A stretch of 64,000 nucleotides of DNA from Hyaloscypha bicolor E. Its lineage: Eukaryota > Ascomycota > Leotiomycetes > Helotiales > Hyaloscyphaceae. Under the pieces are notes generated by a model. The model was not told the origin of the DNA and did no database searches. It was given only the letters and a program-made list of their open reading frames with translations. Positions 1 to 12,000 of the stretch are shown one piece after another (positions within the stretch are counted from its first letter, which is position 1; each line of letters opens with the position of its first letter). The DNA lies in assembly GCF_002865645.1 (NCBI RefSeq), contig NW_020194539.1, forward strand, positions 185,026 to 249,025, read 5' to 3'. The translations under genes were made by a program, and so were the position numbers.

Positions 1-714
1 TATATGAGCTAGCATGGCTCTTCCCGCCTCTGCTGGTATCAACGACTCCATCACCGTAGTTGTAGCCCCCAGTCGCATGTTGCAATTGATGCGGTCCCCA
101 CGCAACCGGTGGCCGCATCTCGATTTCCTTTTCCTTTTTGCGGATGTATCTGCGTCTTAGCAAGCAGGCTGCAATCCAGCCACCGACAATAGCTACGACA
201 ATGACCACCAGCGCGATGACCCATTTGTAATGTGAGTCGAGCCTAACTCCATCATCAGTACTATCTAAATTCAAGACCTAGGGGAGGCTTACCATTGACT
301 TCCAGCACTCTTCGGGCTGCTCGCATTTGTAGATGTCGGCGAAGATGTGCCCCCAGTCGTGGAACCGGTGTTCCCTTTATTCCCAGCACAATAGCTATCA
401 TACCACGTCTTAATCGCCTGTAGATCCGACGCTGCTGTGCAAGATCCAATCCCAACACAAACCGCAGAGACACCGCTTGTACCGGCGTTATCGAAGGGGG
501 TAAGTCGTGTATCCGTACAGAAACAGTTTGGGTTAACGGCTGGGATGTTGGGAGGAGCGCATTTGCCTTGGACGTCGTAAAGAGGGCCGCAGTTGGAGGC
601 ACATGCTGGAAGCACGGATGTGAATGGTACGATTGGCCCGTCTGCTGCTTGGGGATTTTGAGAGACGGTGAGGGAAAGGAGGGAGAGGAGGAGGAATGTC
701 GTGGTGGGATGCAT
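1..714 (-). CDS. CFEM-like secreted/membrane protein (3' end cut by window edge)
   Basis: Two exons are visible: 293-714 and 1-242, with an intron at 243-292 (donor GTAAGC, acceptor TTAG). The ATG at 714 starts a hydrophobic signal peptide (MHPTTTFLLLSLLSLTVS). The mature region has eight cysteines in a CFEM-like order, starting with PACASNC and including the CFC pair. A Ser/Thr/Gly-rich stalk follows. Exon 2 encodes one transmembrane helix (WVIALVVIVVAIVGGWIAAC) and a basic cytoplasmic tail starting LLRRRYIRKKEK. CFEM proteins are fungal cell-surface proteins, some of which bind heme or sense surfaces. No ligand can be inferred here. The frame is still open at base 1, so the C-terminus lies outside the window. 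The eight-cysteine match is good, but the spacing is not a textbook CFEM domain. Confidence 0.75.
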
Positions 715-3373
715 TTTGGTGATGTTGAGTGGATGGACGGATTGTTGGGCGAACTGTCGTGATACTTGAGACTGTCCTCAAGGCTGTCGATTCTCAGATG
801 ATGATCTTGCAGTTGAGTACAATGCAGGATCCCCGATGTCGAATTCTTCCGATTTTCATTGGTTTGCTCGTGTGCCCCTCGTCCTGGCTTCGCGATGTCA
901 AGTCAATCAATCAATCGCCCAATCCTTCCCAGTCCAGATTGCAATCCCCAACCTCGCTCAGTCAATTCTGTCGCGTGCGGCCTCGATATCGCGCCGTCGT
1001 CGAAGGCCGTTGTACTGTGTTCCTCTCTCCAGCGCAATGGCTTCACGTACGATGTCTCGCGTTTTCGTTGCAAAGGGCGATCGTTTGTCCTCCAAGCCTT
1101 TTCTAAGAACAGGGATGGTTGCTTCCCCAAATCAGCCAATCTCGGCTGACGGCGATCTCGAAACAATCTTCAATTGCTTGTTGCCTCCTTTGCGGGTTCA
1201 TGCGATGAGGGAACGACGAAGGGGGCGCGAACAAACGAGTGTGGTGTATGTGAAGAGTGTCGGACGAGGAGAGAAGAGGGGAAAGGAAAGGAAAGGAAAA
1301 GAGGGAGAGGAGAAATGGCGTGGTGGGTTGTTGGATCTGGGATTGCTGAGGAGGAGCGTGAAAAGGCCGAGGGTGGGCCAATCACGGGGTCCACTCGTTT
1401 GGCTCCGGGCCCTGTTTTTACTTTATTTTATCCCTGCAATCGACAACCTTTTTGATTGCATTTTCAATTTGCCCTGCTCGTATCTATATATGTATATTTG
1501 CCTGTTTATACCCCGATGAAACCATAAGTCTCCTTCTCCCCTTTCTCTCGATGCATCTTCCCCTTTTCTTTCGTTCTTGTCATTCAACTCCTCTCCGCAC
1601 ACTGGAAAGTTTCCGCGATCTCGCATGACCCTTCCCCACGATTAATTTGGTCCCGGGGCCCAAGTATTAGGCAGCCCGTCAGGTACAAGTGCCCCCTAAA
1701 ACATGTGCTTAATTCAAGCGACCTCGTTTTGTTTCATGTACAGTGAGAAACGTGGGACAACCTCCTATTTGTCTGGACGGAGGGGGGAGGACACGGGTGA
1801 TGAAGAAACAAAGAGAGTAATATCGCCCTCCACCAGAGTCAATATTCAGAGATAGGGGGGTCCTTATAGGCGACGGGAAGCCGCACGGCTCCGCAATGTG
1901 AAATCTCTATGTAGTGATTATTATAAAATAAATAACTGTTAAAGAACTATTTAAGAGCTTTTGGTGTATTAGTTAACAGGAGAATATACTATGATTATGG
2001 GAATATGTAAAGCGTGGTTTGTTTTTAACTATGGGGGGAAAATCAAGCACGGATACACTGTTGTGGTTTAGATCACGTGAATATTTATCACGTGAGACCC
2101 AAGCGAAGCAAGATAAAAGCGCGTCCTCCATCCAGCTCTCACTTAGCTCCTTAGCCAATCGCACCAGCTTTTGGCCCCCCCCCCCCCCCCACAATTTATA
2201 TGGTTGTATCCCTCCTTTCATTATAAGTCACGTGATATGTCATATCTATGTATCTTAAGGTGGAGAAGCTCCTTAAAAGTAGGGCCTAGTCAATAAAGCT
2301 AGGCTGGCGCGCGAAAGCTCTGAACGTCGTTCTTAACCTTAATAACTACGCCCTCCTTAAATAAATCACAGAATCGATCGATTCGAGCACAACCACCAAG
2401 ACCTTCTAGCCTGTAATGCCCTTTATATTTAATGCCATGGCACAGAAGGGCGAGGACCACGGGGTGTGCAGAGCTACAGGGGTACCTGAAGCTAAGAAGG
2501 GATTAGCGAGGACATGGTGCACGCTAGTCCGTACTGTTAATAACTTTTTAATTATGGAAATTTTTACCTATAGATAGCTTTCCATTGATGATTAATACGT
2601 CTCACAGCTCCACAATAAGAAGAAATCGATGGTGGATTTATAAGGAATTCATAGTGCGGAGCCCTGCGGCGTTGCCATAAGTGTTTTCCTGATGTATATA
2701 GTCACGTGATCATGAGGAGCTGGTCACCCTCGAGGTCTCGAGTTGAGCTCAATCACCCAATTGCCTTAGGCAACACCGTCTGAAAGTCATCCAGGGCGTC
2801 CAATTAAACATGGTTTGAAATGGTGCCCAAGGAAGTCCCTGTTCGAGGATACGATTGGAGGTTGACCAACGAGGGGCAAGTTGAGATCAGGCTATCGTCC
2901 CAGGCAGGCAGACAGGCGTCGCGGGAGAGTTTGAACCTCAACATATTGCACTTCAACCCATTGCTCATGAACATGAAGATATTCTGCTTCCTTTCAGCAG
3001 CCAAATCGTATTCTTCATTCTAGAATTGGAGGGGAGCCATTTCTGGCTCCCCTCATTTACTTAGCGCGAAGAGCCTGTGTTACGGGGTATAAGAAGAGCG
3101 CTTCGCCCAGTTTCCCTCCATCTTTCATTTCCAACAAACTCAAGGAATCCCATCATTTTGGTTTGCAGTGCTCCCTTCGTCAACAAGTAATCTCCAAACT
3201 TTTAATCAATTAAGAGCTTCGTTTTAATTTCTTCTAGAAGCCCCTCGATTGTAGGATCAATTTATTCTCGTCGGTGTTCTCGTGCTTTGCTCGCGAACTC
3301 GCAACTGCGACCGGTGACCTAACTCTAACCATGCTTCCACAGTTTCAACACCAGTTTCTATCGTTCATCTAAT
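715..3373. other. Intergenic region, no supported gene
   Basis: Several open frames overlap on both strands around 836-1519, but none shows recognisable domains or convincing splice structure. The region contains purine-rich GGAAAG repeats (about 1270-1315), several CACGTGA motifs and a 16-base poly-C run at 2175-2190. The stretch from about 1900 to 2650 is AT-richer and may be old repeat debris. The part next to 714 presumably holds the promoter of the CFEM-like gene, and the part next to 3374 that of the small paralog. Confidence 0.5.
3088..3094 (+). promoter_or_regulatory. Possible TATA box of small paralog A
   Basis: TATAAGA sits in a GGGGTATAAG context about 285 bases upstream of the ATG at 3374. 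The paralog at 5401 has a TATA box in the same GGGGTATAA context, which supports the assignment. Confidence 0.4.
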
Positions 3374-4033
3374 ATGTCTGAGGTATTTATATGTCTCACC
3401 TTACATGTTCTAATTGTTTCGAGGTATTGGTAAACCCCTACTGCCAGTGCAGCTCTGCTCACTCCATCTCTTATCGCTTCAGTTTCATCAAATGATCTTC
3501 TCTTTTACAACTTTCAACGTCGCTACTGTTGCGAAGATCACTTGATGAGCTTCACGCTGACTTATCTCGAACAGCACCATGGCCCCAAGCCTGATTTAGT
3601 TTCTGGGATTCTTACCACTGCCACACAGTGCACGTCTTCGAATGATTCATATCACTCTGCTACGTCCTCTCTCACTCAAGAAGAGATCGACAGCGATGAC
3701 ATTACATTTTACGGTAACAGCGGACTTCCAATGACCACCACTACTCGGCACACATATGGTATTGAGGGAAGATTCGTTGATGGGGCTGGACCTCGTTTCG
3801 AGAACACTCAATCTGTCACAAAGCAACCTGGCTTCAACACGTATACTGTCCGACCCCTTCCAGGTGGAGGGAGGAAGGTCCCCTGCCCAGATGACACATT
3901 TATGACGCGCTTGGGCCCAAACGTGGTAGAATTCAAAGTGAACAAACGACGTTCTGCTCGGCAACAGAGTCACGGCAGCGAAAGTGCTTTGCTGGGTCAT
4001 CCCAACAACCATACATCGCCGCCCTCAAGATAA
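3374..4033 (+). CDS. Small hypothetical protein, paralog A (155 aa)
   Basis: I do not recognise the family. The model has a nine-base first exon (3374-3382, Met-Ser-Glu), a 192-base intron (3383-3574; donor GTATTT, branch GCTGAC, acceptor CAG) and a second exon 3575-4033. The architecture copies that of the gene at 5401-5993, which begins Met-Ser-Gln before its intron. The two proteins share an N-terminal motif (SLTQEEID here, SLTPEQIE there) and a C-terminal block (YTVRPLPGG, then CPDD, then a basic FKVNKRRSARQ tail). There is no signal peptide or membrane segment. The basic tail suggests nucleic-acid or nuclear association, which is inference. The shared splice structure and motifs make this a real gene rather than a chance ORF. 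Confidence 0.65.
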
Positions 4034-5400
4034 GTCTCCGGTTCGCAGTCAAAAAGGACCCCTTGTGTTCTTCACAGGCAAAATTCTTCCTTTCGGTTTC
4101 ATCTATTCTGAACTTCTTTCCTCCTTCCTTTCGGATACCCACAAATTGCTTCCACGTTCCTTCTTTCCACGGTCTTGTCCTAGATTCCTTTTCGCCGCTC
4201 GCGAACAGCCCAACAAATTTGGAAATCCAACTGCACAAAGTTTGCAAGAACTCTGGTCCTTTATAGATTTAGTTTAATCAAACAATTGATACCTTTTCAT
4301 CACACAGCCTCAAGTTCTCCCCATGTCCCCGTGATCACTCTTCACCACCAATCAGCACCCAAAGAACTTTGCATAATGTTTTTTTCTTCTGCTTCTCATT
4401 GGTAGATATTCCGGGAATGCCTCGAAATATCTCGCAGATCATTGCCGCGCAGGTGTTGGGTTCGTCCAATGTGCTTGCGGCGCTTCTACTACGCGCGCGT
4501 TACATCTAGCTTCCCTGCATGATGTGTCCTTTGGCCTCCTTGCTGCATATCGGATTGTCAAAATGTTCCTTGTTGGTCTGAGCCTGCCGTATCCTCAAGA
4601 TCTACTCCTGCTGGATGCAATCGGTAGTCTCGGAACTCTGTTAGTGAAGATTTCTGCCTCAATTGTTATGAAGGCCTCCCACATCGTCAATATCGTCAAC
4701 TCACAACCGCGAGCAAGTGCAACAATGTGCTTGGTTTCCCATTAGCAAAATTCCTAGCTTAGCCTTTTCGAACTCTGCAGATCGCCGTCATCACTAATGC
4801 ACAATTTTCTATGTTTAGAAGCTCCCGGGGGGACCCGGTTCAGGTTGAAGCGCTCTCCAGTCACCTTTCTCCAAAACGATCCTGTCCGGACCGCATTCCC
4901 ACTTACTCATTGGACAGTGCCCAATACCCAATGGCAACCCCCATAAATATAGAAACAGTCTTCAAGCGCGTGCTACCCTCGTCTCTTGCAGACGCCATTC
5001 CCATGAGAGTCCACTCCAACCCCGAACCCCCTTCCCCATACTCTCTTCGTCCAGTTGCTACTCTCAAATACCCGCCTCTGCTCTGACTCAATGCACTATT
5101 CTCATCTTACCGAGCGCTTCCAAGGACCAATGGCGTGGACCACTCTCGGTGAGCAAGGCGCTTGCTCATGAAGCTCTAGCATATAACTTCCATCACCGTC
5201 CCAATTCTCAGTTCCTAGATCCCGTTTTTCGTTCTCAAACAAGCGAGAGAGTGTCTGGTGGGGTATAAATAGTTTCGTTCTGTTCTGTGTGCACCATGTT
5301 TCCTTCACAGTAGAAGTGTTGTAAAAACCCATTCCAACTTGATTCTTCGTGACTTCATCTTCATTCCAACCCTTTTTGAATACTCAGCAACTTTCTTGAA
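4034..5400. other. Intergenic spacer between the two small paralogs
   Basis: No third paralog copy is visible. Open frames at 4524-4745 and 4811-5086 lack the shared SLT and YT[VI]R motifs. The spacer includes the promoter of the downstream copy, with CCAAT-like sequence near 4350. Confidence 0.5.
5264..5272 (+). promoter_or_regulatory. TATA box of small paralog B
   Basis: A consensus TATAAATAG lies about 130 bases before the ATG at 5401 and is followed by a pyrimidine-rich leader. Confidence 0.55.
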
Positions 5401-5993
5401 ATGTCTCAAGTATGTGGTTCATTTTCATATCTTTCTACGTGGCTTAGGGATTTCATCGCACTTCCTTCACTCCACCAAGTCGAATCGCTGCGTCTCCGGC
5501 TCGGCTCATCCACTTCCCCTGTTCTCTATCACTACACCTCAACCTCCAGACTCAAGCTCTTGCTAACTTCTAAAAACAGTACCAGCTTCCCATCCTCCCA
5601 CTCCCCCTTTCCTCCAGGAAAACAGAAGCCTCTCACCCCTCTCCGGGATCCCTCACCCCAGAACAAATCGAGAAAGACAACAAATCCTACTATGCAGCCG
5701 ACGGCCCCTCGCATACCAATACTACTCAAGGCACATCTCCCAAGACTGAACCACAGGGTGGTAAGGCAGGACCTCGCGTCGGAGGAACAACCAGCGGGCC
5801 ACCTCGCTTTGACGCATACACAATCAGAAGGGGCCCAGGGGGTGCATGGCTGATCACTTGTCCAAGCGATATGGCGTTGAAGTCGTGGACTGGGAATGGG
5901 GCGCAGTTTAGGATCAAGAAGAGGTCCCGGCGTCGTTGTTCTAGCCGCGACTGCCCGAGGGACTCTCCTGTCTGCAGTTCGACACAATCATAA
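5401..5993 (+). CDS. Small hypothetical protein, paralog B (140 aa)
   Basis: Exon 1 is nine bases (5401-5409, Met-Ser-Gln). A 170-base intron follows (5410-5579; donor GTATGT, branch GCTAAC, acceptor CAG), then exon 2 at 5580-5993. Splicing selects a frame different from the longest unspliced ORF. That frame contains SLTPEQIEKD, a YYAADG segment, a Gly/Pro/Thr-rich linker and a C-terminal block (YTIRRGPGGAWLITCPSDM, then a basic IKKRSRRR stretch and a Cys-rich end). The motifs and the three-codon first exon match the gene at 3374-4033. The family is unknown to me; no signal peptide or membrane helix is seen. A strong TATA box suggests regulated expression. Confidence 0.68.
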
Positions 5994-6267
5994 GTGTGAA
6001 TGTTGGCGTGACCCGTGGACTATGTGTTCCAAATCTATCCAAAGTCAGTTACGGTTGCTAGACCAGAGGAAAGCAACATTAACCGACCTTGTGCAGGGTC
6101 CCGATTCATGGGTATGATAAACACGGATGCCCATTTAGTAAAGAATTTGGACACCGCTATGGCTGCTGATTCTGTGTTGTTTTCGAAACCGCAATTGGAT
6201 GAGGATGTGAACTCTTGAGAGATAACAACAATCTATTCCCCAATTGGTTCTAATAGCAAGTAATTCC

Positions 6268-6840
6268 TCATTTAGGTGATCTTGGTGATGGTGGCGAATA
6301 GTTTGTCGGCCACGTAGTAGCAAATCTCACGCCTTTTCTAGATAGACTTCTCTGACCAGCAGCGGACGAAGGACTCAGCGGCAAAGATGCTCGAGGACTT
6401 GGCTTAAGAAGATAGTCTGGACTAGCCTCCGCTTTATTCAAGATAGTTCTCATCTTTTTCTTTAACCTCGTAGAATCGATGCGCTGGCTAGAATAAGGCC
6501 GTAGAAGGTCGTCCATGACCAAGTCGAGCAACTCGTGAAGCATCTTGGAACAGTTGCTGTGCATGTGGAGACGCTCCACTCACTGGACTACTGCTTCTCT
6601 GACAACTGCCGACCTCAAATTATTCTCGTCCCTGAGAATCGTAAAGAAGTTATCGTCATTGATGATCGTGTCTCTGACGATCGTATATCTCTTGTCGTTT
6701 ATGACGAGGAAGGGTTCTCTCCTTTCACCGCGAGCGTTACCAAAGTCGTGAATAGCTTGGGTACCCTCCAGCAGCCAGGTGACAAACTCGAGGTATGGAT
6801 CAACTCCAAAGCAGATGCAAGACCATACATCTGTCTAAGT
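6268..6840 (-). pseudogene. Fungal protein-kinase C-lobe remnant
   Basis: Reading the minus strand from about 6825, the frame starts in a kinase subdomain IX-like segment (TDVWS). It continues through YLEFVTWLLEG, a linker with RREPFLVINDKRY, DDNFFTIL, then VVREAVVQ. A TGA at 6580-6582 stands where homologous fungal kinases usually have Trp, so it is a plausible G-to-A change. After the stop come VERLHMHSNCSKMLHELLDL and SPDYLLKPSPR, typical of the C-terminal end of fungal kinase-like proteins. There is no N-lobe, HRD or DFG motif, and a TAG precedes the TDVWS segment. A solo LTR begins only about 30 bases upstream. This is a truncated, nonfunctional relic. Confidence 0.7.
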
Positions 6841-6871
6841 GACCAGAGAAATATTAGAGGCTTAGGAAAAG

Positions 6872-7109
6872 TGTCGGTTCACCAGGAACGCGTAGCACCG
6901 TCACGTAATATGCGTGGAATGCAGGTGCGTTAAAGTTGGTAAAGTGGTTAATATTCAGAAGTAAGGATAGCAGTATTGTGGTATTAATATGCGATCCCTA
7001 AATCTGCTAAGCCTAATGGGGACTAGTTTACTGGTTGAGTTACGTATGTAACGCGAGCTTATATGACTAGTTACATAACTAGGAAATTCGCAGTGCAGCT
7101 ATTCCGACA
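6872..7109. mobile_element. Solo LTR, Copia family of the 8198-14528 element
   Basis: A 238-bp LTR begins TGTCGG and ends CCGACA, a perfect 6-bp terminal inverted repeat. It is flanked by identical 5-bp target duplications, AAAAG at 6867-6871 and AAAAG at 7110-7114. Its first 170 bases align with the LTRs of the complete element at 8198-14528. It lacks the later run of CCCATAT-type repeats found in those LTRs. It still has good GC content and few RIP-type changes, probably because it is short or young. Confidence 0.88.
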
Positions 7110-7269
7110 AAAAGATTATTTAATAAAAAGAAGTTTTGCTTATATACTTGCGAGGCTAGTATTTGCAAATAAGGAGGGAAATAATATAATGAATTAAGAC
7201 CCGATTTATATGCTTGGCTAGAAGCCTTTACTAGGTTATATAATAAAGGCCGAAGCTCTTGTTATATAA
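7110..7269. other. AT-rich decayed DNA between two solo LTRs
   Basis: No coding signal is seen. The sequence has the base composition of RIP-mutated repeat DNA. Confidence 0.5.
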
Positions 7270-7422
7270 TGTTGCATGGCAACTGCGTGCTAGTAGTCAC
7301 GTGCAGACTCACGTGACTACATTCCTGTATTTAAGCTTTGGCCACTCGTGCCACACCTCTCTTTCCTCTTCATCTATCAATATATTATTATTATAACACA
7401 ACAATAATGTTTTATTATAACG
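7270..7422. mobile_element. 153-bp LTR-like element, copy 1
   Basis: The sequence runs from TGTTGCATGG to TTATTATAACG and is flanked by TATAA on both sides (7265-7269 and 7423-7427). It is nearly identical to the element at 16225-16376, differing at one base over about the first 105. It contains paired CACGTG motifs, a TATTTAAG TATA-like box and a pyrimidine tract, as a promoter-bearing LTR would. It is either a solo LTR or a terminal-repeat retrotransposon in miniature. No parent element is in the window. Confidence 0.85.
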
Positions 7423-7499
7423 TATAATATGCTTCCTTTAATTAATAAAGCAATTATATATTACTTAGAGAGCTCAAATACTTTAAGGAATACGATTTC

Positions 7500-7541
7500 G
7501 CTTCTTTTCCTTTTTCTTTTTCTTTTTCTTTTTCTTTTTTC
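7500..7541. repeat. (CTTTTT)n microsatellite
   Basis: Several tandem CTTTTT units lie just after the short LTR-like element, within AT-rich DNA. Confidence 0.8.
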
Positions 7542-7642
7542 CTTAAAGAATTCTATTTAATTAATTAAATTACTAGTTTTCTTTATATAAAGGCTTGGCT
7601 CGTAATAAAAATATTTTACTCTTTTTAAAATCTTAATATAGT

Positions 7643-8034
7643 TGTCACGAGACCGGGTCTGTGACGGCTGGCGTAAGGGCATGATCTGCCAAGGACAGGA
7701 TATAGGAAACAGGCACAAAACGAAGCTAAGCCGGAATTGCTTGGACGGAACAATACTAAAGGTCGAGGCATCCTCCCTACTTTGTTCCACAGCTTAGTAT
7801 TTTCCAATACATGAGATTCTTTGAACTTTAAGCCTTCGACCATTGCATTGATCCCGCCGTTACAGGGTCTCTGGGCTTGGAAAGCAAGGTAGAGTGGCTC
7901 TATTCCGAGGATTCTAAACTAAGGAGGGAAGCTCGTAAGTACGGGAGCTTGGTATTCTAAATACTAGCCCCAGCCGTATGCGTCATCGCGATCACGTGAC
8001 GCTAAATTTACTAGTAAAGCGGTAGAGCGTAATA
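7643..8034. mobile_element. Solo LTR, TGTCACG-type (392 bp)
   Basis: The element starts TGTCACGAG and ends CGTAATA, which is the inverted TGTCACG terminus after two RIP-type changes (from CGTGACA). The 5-bp target duplication ATAGT is present at 7638-7642 and at 8035-8039. Internal open frames on the minus strand are short and look like chance ORFs. The termini resemble Ty3/Gypsy LTRs, but family assignment is inference. Confidence 0.78.
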
Positions 8035-8197
8035 ATAGTTAATAAATATAAGAAAAAAGATTAAAATAATCTAAATCTTTTAATATCTTATTACTTTTTA
8101 ATTTTAATTTAATTAATAATTTTAAATTTCTTACTTATATTAATTATTAATAATATTTAATTATAAGTAAATAAAGATCTAAAATATAAATTTTAAT

Positions 8198-8504
8198 TGT
8201 CGGTTCACTAGGAACGCATAGTACCGTTACGTAGGCGTAGAAGTACTATTTGTATAAAATTAGTAAAGTTATTATTATTTAGAAGTAGGAATCGCAATAT
8301 TATAGTATTAATATGCAATCCCTAAATCTGCTAAGCCTAAAGGGATCTAGTCTACTGGTCGAGTTACTAATGGGATACGAGGTCACATGACTATATCCCG
8401 TATCCCATATCCTATTACCCATATCCCATTACCTATTGCCCATATCCTATATCCCGTATCCCGTAACTACGCACGTGACTCCCAGAGGAATAGCTATACT
8501 AATA
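8198..8504. repeat. Left LTR of the Copia element
   Basis: It starts TGTCGG and ends CTAATA, which is CCGACA after RIP-type changes. It includes a degenerate run of CCCATAT/CCCGTAT units (about 8385-8465) absent from the solo LTR at 6872. Confidence 0.88.
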
Positions 8505-8749
8505 CTAGAAACTCTCTAAAAACGCAAAAAATAGTATCTCTCTCTAATCGCATACAAATTCCCTAATCCGGCCTAGTACCAGATTTCCCAAACGCTCTAT
8601 ATATCCATATTGCTTCTGAGGTTTTGGTTATATACCAAAGGCCATGGCCTTTTGTATATAACTTCCTTTTTTATAATATTCTTCTATCCTATATATCCAT
8701 TTTCCGCCCTATTTGCACTTGACCTATTCCTTTACATCTAATTATATAG

Positions 8750-9060
8750 TATTTGTATTAATTAGGTACTTGAGGGCGTTTATTGGCTTTGATTTTATTA
8801 TAGAATTAGCAGGATTTGATTTTCCCTTAATCCACTTGACTTCTGCGATTTCTCGTTATTTATATACCTGGTAGAGGTATATTACGTTAATTATTAGGCG
8901 TTTCTCTCGAGTAGTACCTAATTTGATAAGGTATTTATATAATAACTTCGAATCCGTATAGATAACTAGTAGTAGTTCTATTTCTAGTACTCTATTAATT
9001 ATAGATTTAACTAAAGCACCCATATTAAAATCATAAGCCATATTATAGAGTTCCGAAGCT
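8750..9060 (-). pseudogene. Copia RNase H fragment
   Basis: A 61-codon open stretch (8856-9041) and its flanks retain the end of the Copia pol polyprotein. It includes an acidic TDSKLLYKYL segment and EKRLIINVIYLYQVYK, followed by an EVKWIKGKSNP remnant. It is the best-preserved coding relic of the element and fixes its orientation. Confidence 0.8.
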
Positions 9061-12000
9061 AGAATGCTTCTAATAACTCTCTTATATTTGGTAGAGAACT
9101 AGTAGATAATATTAGTATATCTAGTTCTATTTACTAGAACTAGAATATATCCGATTTAGGAGGAAAGATCTTTATTATTTGCAAATAAAGTATCCGTAAA
9201 AACGATTAAATATAAGAACTTCTTTGCTAGCTTTATAAATCTTAATTCTCTAGTAGTATTTTCAATTTACTATTAAATATACTTATTAAATATCTTTATA
9301 TTAGTTTCTAAGGATTTAATAGCTTAAGCGGTAATTAATAGGTTATATAAAGCTTCTAATTAATAGACTAATATAATATATACTCCTTTTATATATTAGG
9401 TAATATATTAGTCTTTAATAGAGAAATTCTAATAAATAGTACTCCTATTATTTATAGTAGTAGTATTCTTTATAGAAACGGTTTAGAGATTCTTATATTA
9501 GTATTCCTATATAAGGGTAATTCTAGTAATATTTATATAGATAATATCTCTATTAAATTTGAGATTATAATTAAAAGTAAGGGATTTATACTTCTTAGCT
9601 AAGAACTTAGCCTTATAGAGCTTTAGTTATTCTACCTTTATAAAATTATTAGCTTTAATAAATAGGGTATTATTAGTTTAAAGGCTAATAATTCCGAAGG
9701 GTTATTTACTATAAAGTAAGTAAGGGTTATAAGTCGACTATTTTATAGAGAGCTTATAAATATAGTAGGAATAGTAAGTCTTAAACTAGTAGTTCCTAGC
9801 TTCCGGTATACTATATAGTGGTTTTATAACCTTTAGAATAGAATCGTTCTTTAGATTTAGTTCTCTAGTAAGCTTATAGGATAGATTAATATAGAAATTA
9901 TAATTAAGTAAGGTTATTAATTAGATATAAGCTTGCAAGATATTATATAAATATAATTCTATAGTATTTATTATTATAGTAATAATACTAAGGATAATTC
10001 TCTAGCTAATATATTAGATAGTAAGTAATTATATTAATACTATATATTTCTTACTATTATTATAAGCTTAAATAACTAGTCTTGACTTTTTAAGCTCTTT
10101 CTCCGTATTCTTATTCTTGATTTCGTAATAAACCGGGAGTTAAAAATATATATTTCCTTTAGTACCTGAGATCTGGAAGTAACCTCAAATATATTCTTTT
10201 CTAGAAGGCTAGTAATTTTAATTTAATGGAAATTCTCATATAATTTATTATCCTATAGGAATACCATAATATCCGGAGTCTTATAAGAGTATTCTCTACT
10301 ATACTTTAGTAAAATAGCAGGAGGAATTATACCTGTATTATTTTTAGCTTTATTATTAGGTTCGGGAATAAGTTTAGATTCGGGGCTATTAGTAATAACC
10401 TTAATATCCCTTATATAAAAGGGCTTTATAAAGGTTAAATAGAAGGTAGTATTATTATATAATAGAGCTAATATATAGTTCTTCTTATTAATAGCTATTA
10501 GCTTATATAGTCTATTCTAACTACTAGATTAACTAGTATTTCCTTTATACTAAATGAGAATATTTGAATTCAGAAATAGTTTATAGATATTAGTAGTACT
10601 AGGACTATTTCGGGTATTTAAAGTATTTGTAATTTAATATCTAGCTCGAAGCTTCTGAATTTCTACTATTACTTTCTTGAATACTACTAATTACTATAAT
10701 ATAGTAGGTAATAGGGTATTATATTTAGTTATTCGAGGTAAAATACTATAAACCAAAAGAGTTAGGATAATACTATTAGGTCCTATAAAGTTATTAATAG
10801 CCTTAAAAGCTATTTGGAATATAGTAGCCTTATTAATTCTATTAACTTTGGCTATAATAATAAGATAAGTATATTAGATCGGGCTATAGTAATATTCTAT
10901 AATTCTAATAAAATTATAAGCTTTTATAGAAATAATCTTAACCTTAGTTCCTATAATATTTATAAGCTAAACAAACTTCTTATTAATAAACTACTTTCTA
11001 ATATCTACTATAATCTAATTAGGAGGGTCTAAATAATTATTAATCTAGTATTACTTAAATATATTCCAGATATATATTATACTAATATTCTAGAGCTATT
11101 AGCCGGTTTAATATCGAGTACCTTTATTAATAATATGAAATATAGGCTTACTAGAAATATAGAAAATATTAATAATAATAGAATAATTAAAGCTAATATT
11201 ATCTCTTAGGTTAAACTTGAATTATCCGGGTAATTAGTTATATTTCTGGTATTATTTATAATATTTCGTAAAATACTTAAAGGCTTTTATATTAATATTA
11301 TAGCCTGCTTATTCTAGTATATTTCGAAGCTTACTAATAAATAGATAACTAAAATAATAATATAAATATTATAATTTAACTTTTATAAGAAAGCAGGAAT
11401 TATAAGTAAAGAATTCGGAAATAAAGCCTTATAGTATAGTATTCTAAAGTAAGAAAGAATATCTGAAATATTATATTATAGATATATATTTTCTAGTAGA
11501 AATAATAAGATAATTAGTAAAATTATTAAAATAGATCCCTAGCTTATCTATATTAGCTAAGCTAAGTAAAAATAAAGTCTTTAAAAATATAATATAGAAT
11601 TATACTTACTTAATTAGTATACTTACTATTATAGATCTAATAGAAGATATAGATCTAATACTAAACTAGATATTAACTTAACCTTTAGTAATTTCATTAA
11701 GTTCAATATTATTATTAGTTTACTAGAGAGCTTGGAATTAATTAGAACTAGTAATTAAGTATCTAGAGGCTCCGGTATTAATTATAACTTTATAAAAGCA
11801 GTAAGTATTATATTTTAATATACTATTAATTATAAAAGTCTAAATATTTTTTATTAAGAATTTAATAGGCTTTAAAATATGGTTTTTGCCTATTATCTAA
11901 TATATAAGGAAAAGAGAAGTAAGGTTATTTATAAGGGTATTAGCTATAGTTATTAGTAGAATAGAAGTAGTAGAAGTAGCTAAAAAGCTCTCAACTAAAA

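Noticed and set aside
836..1519. 227-codon open frame on plus
   Set aside because: It lacks domains and a plausible start context, has low-complexity Arg/Gly stretches, and is overlapped by equally long frames on both strands. It is most likely promoter or intergenic DNA.
6535..6933. 132-codon open frame on plus
   Set aside because: It is the antisense of the kinase remnant, whose minus-strand translation is clearly homologous to kinase C-lobes.
10814..11032. 72-codon AT-rich open frame inside the Copia element
   Set aside because: Its composition is almost only Ile/Asn/Tyr/Leu/Ser, it is on the non-coding strand of the element, and chance ORFs are expected there.
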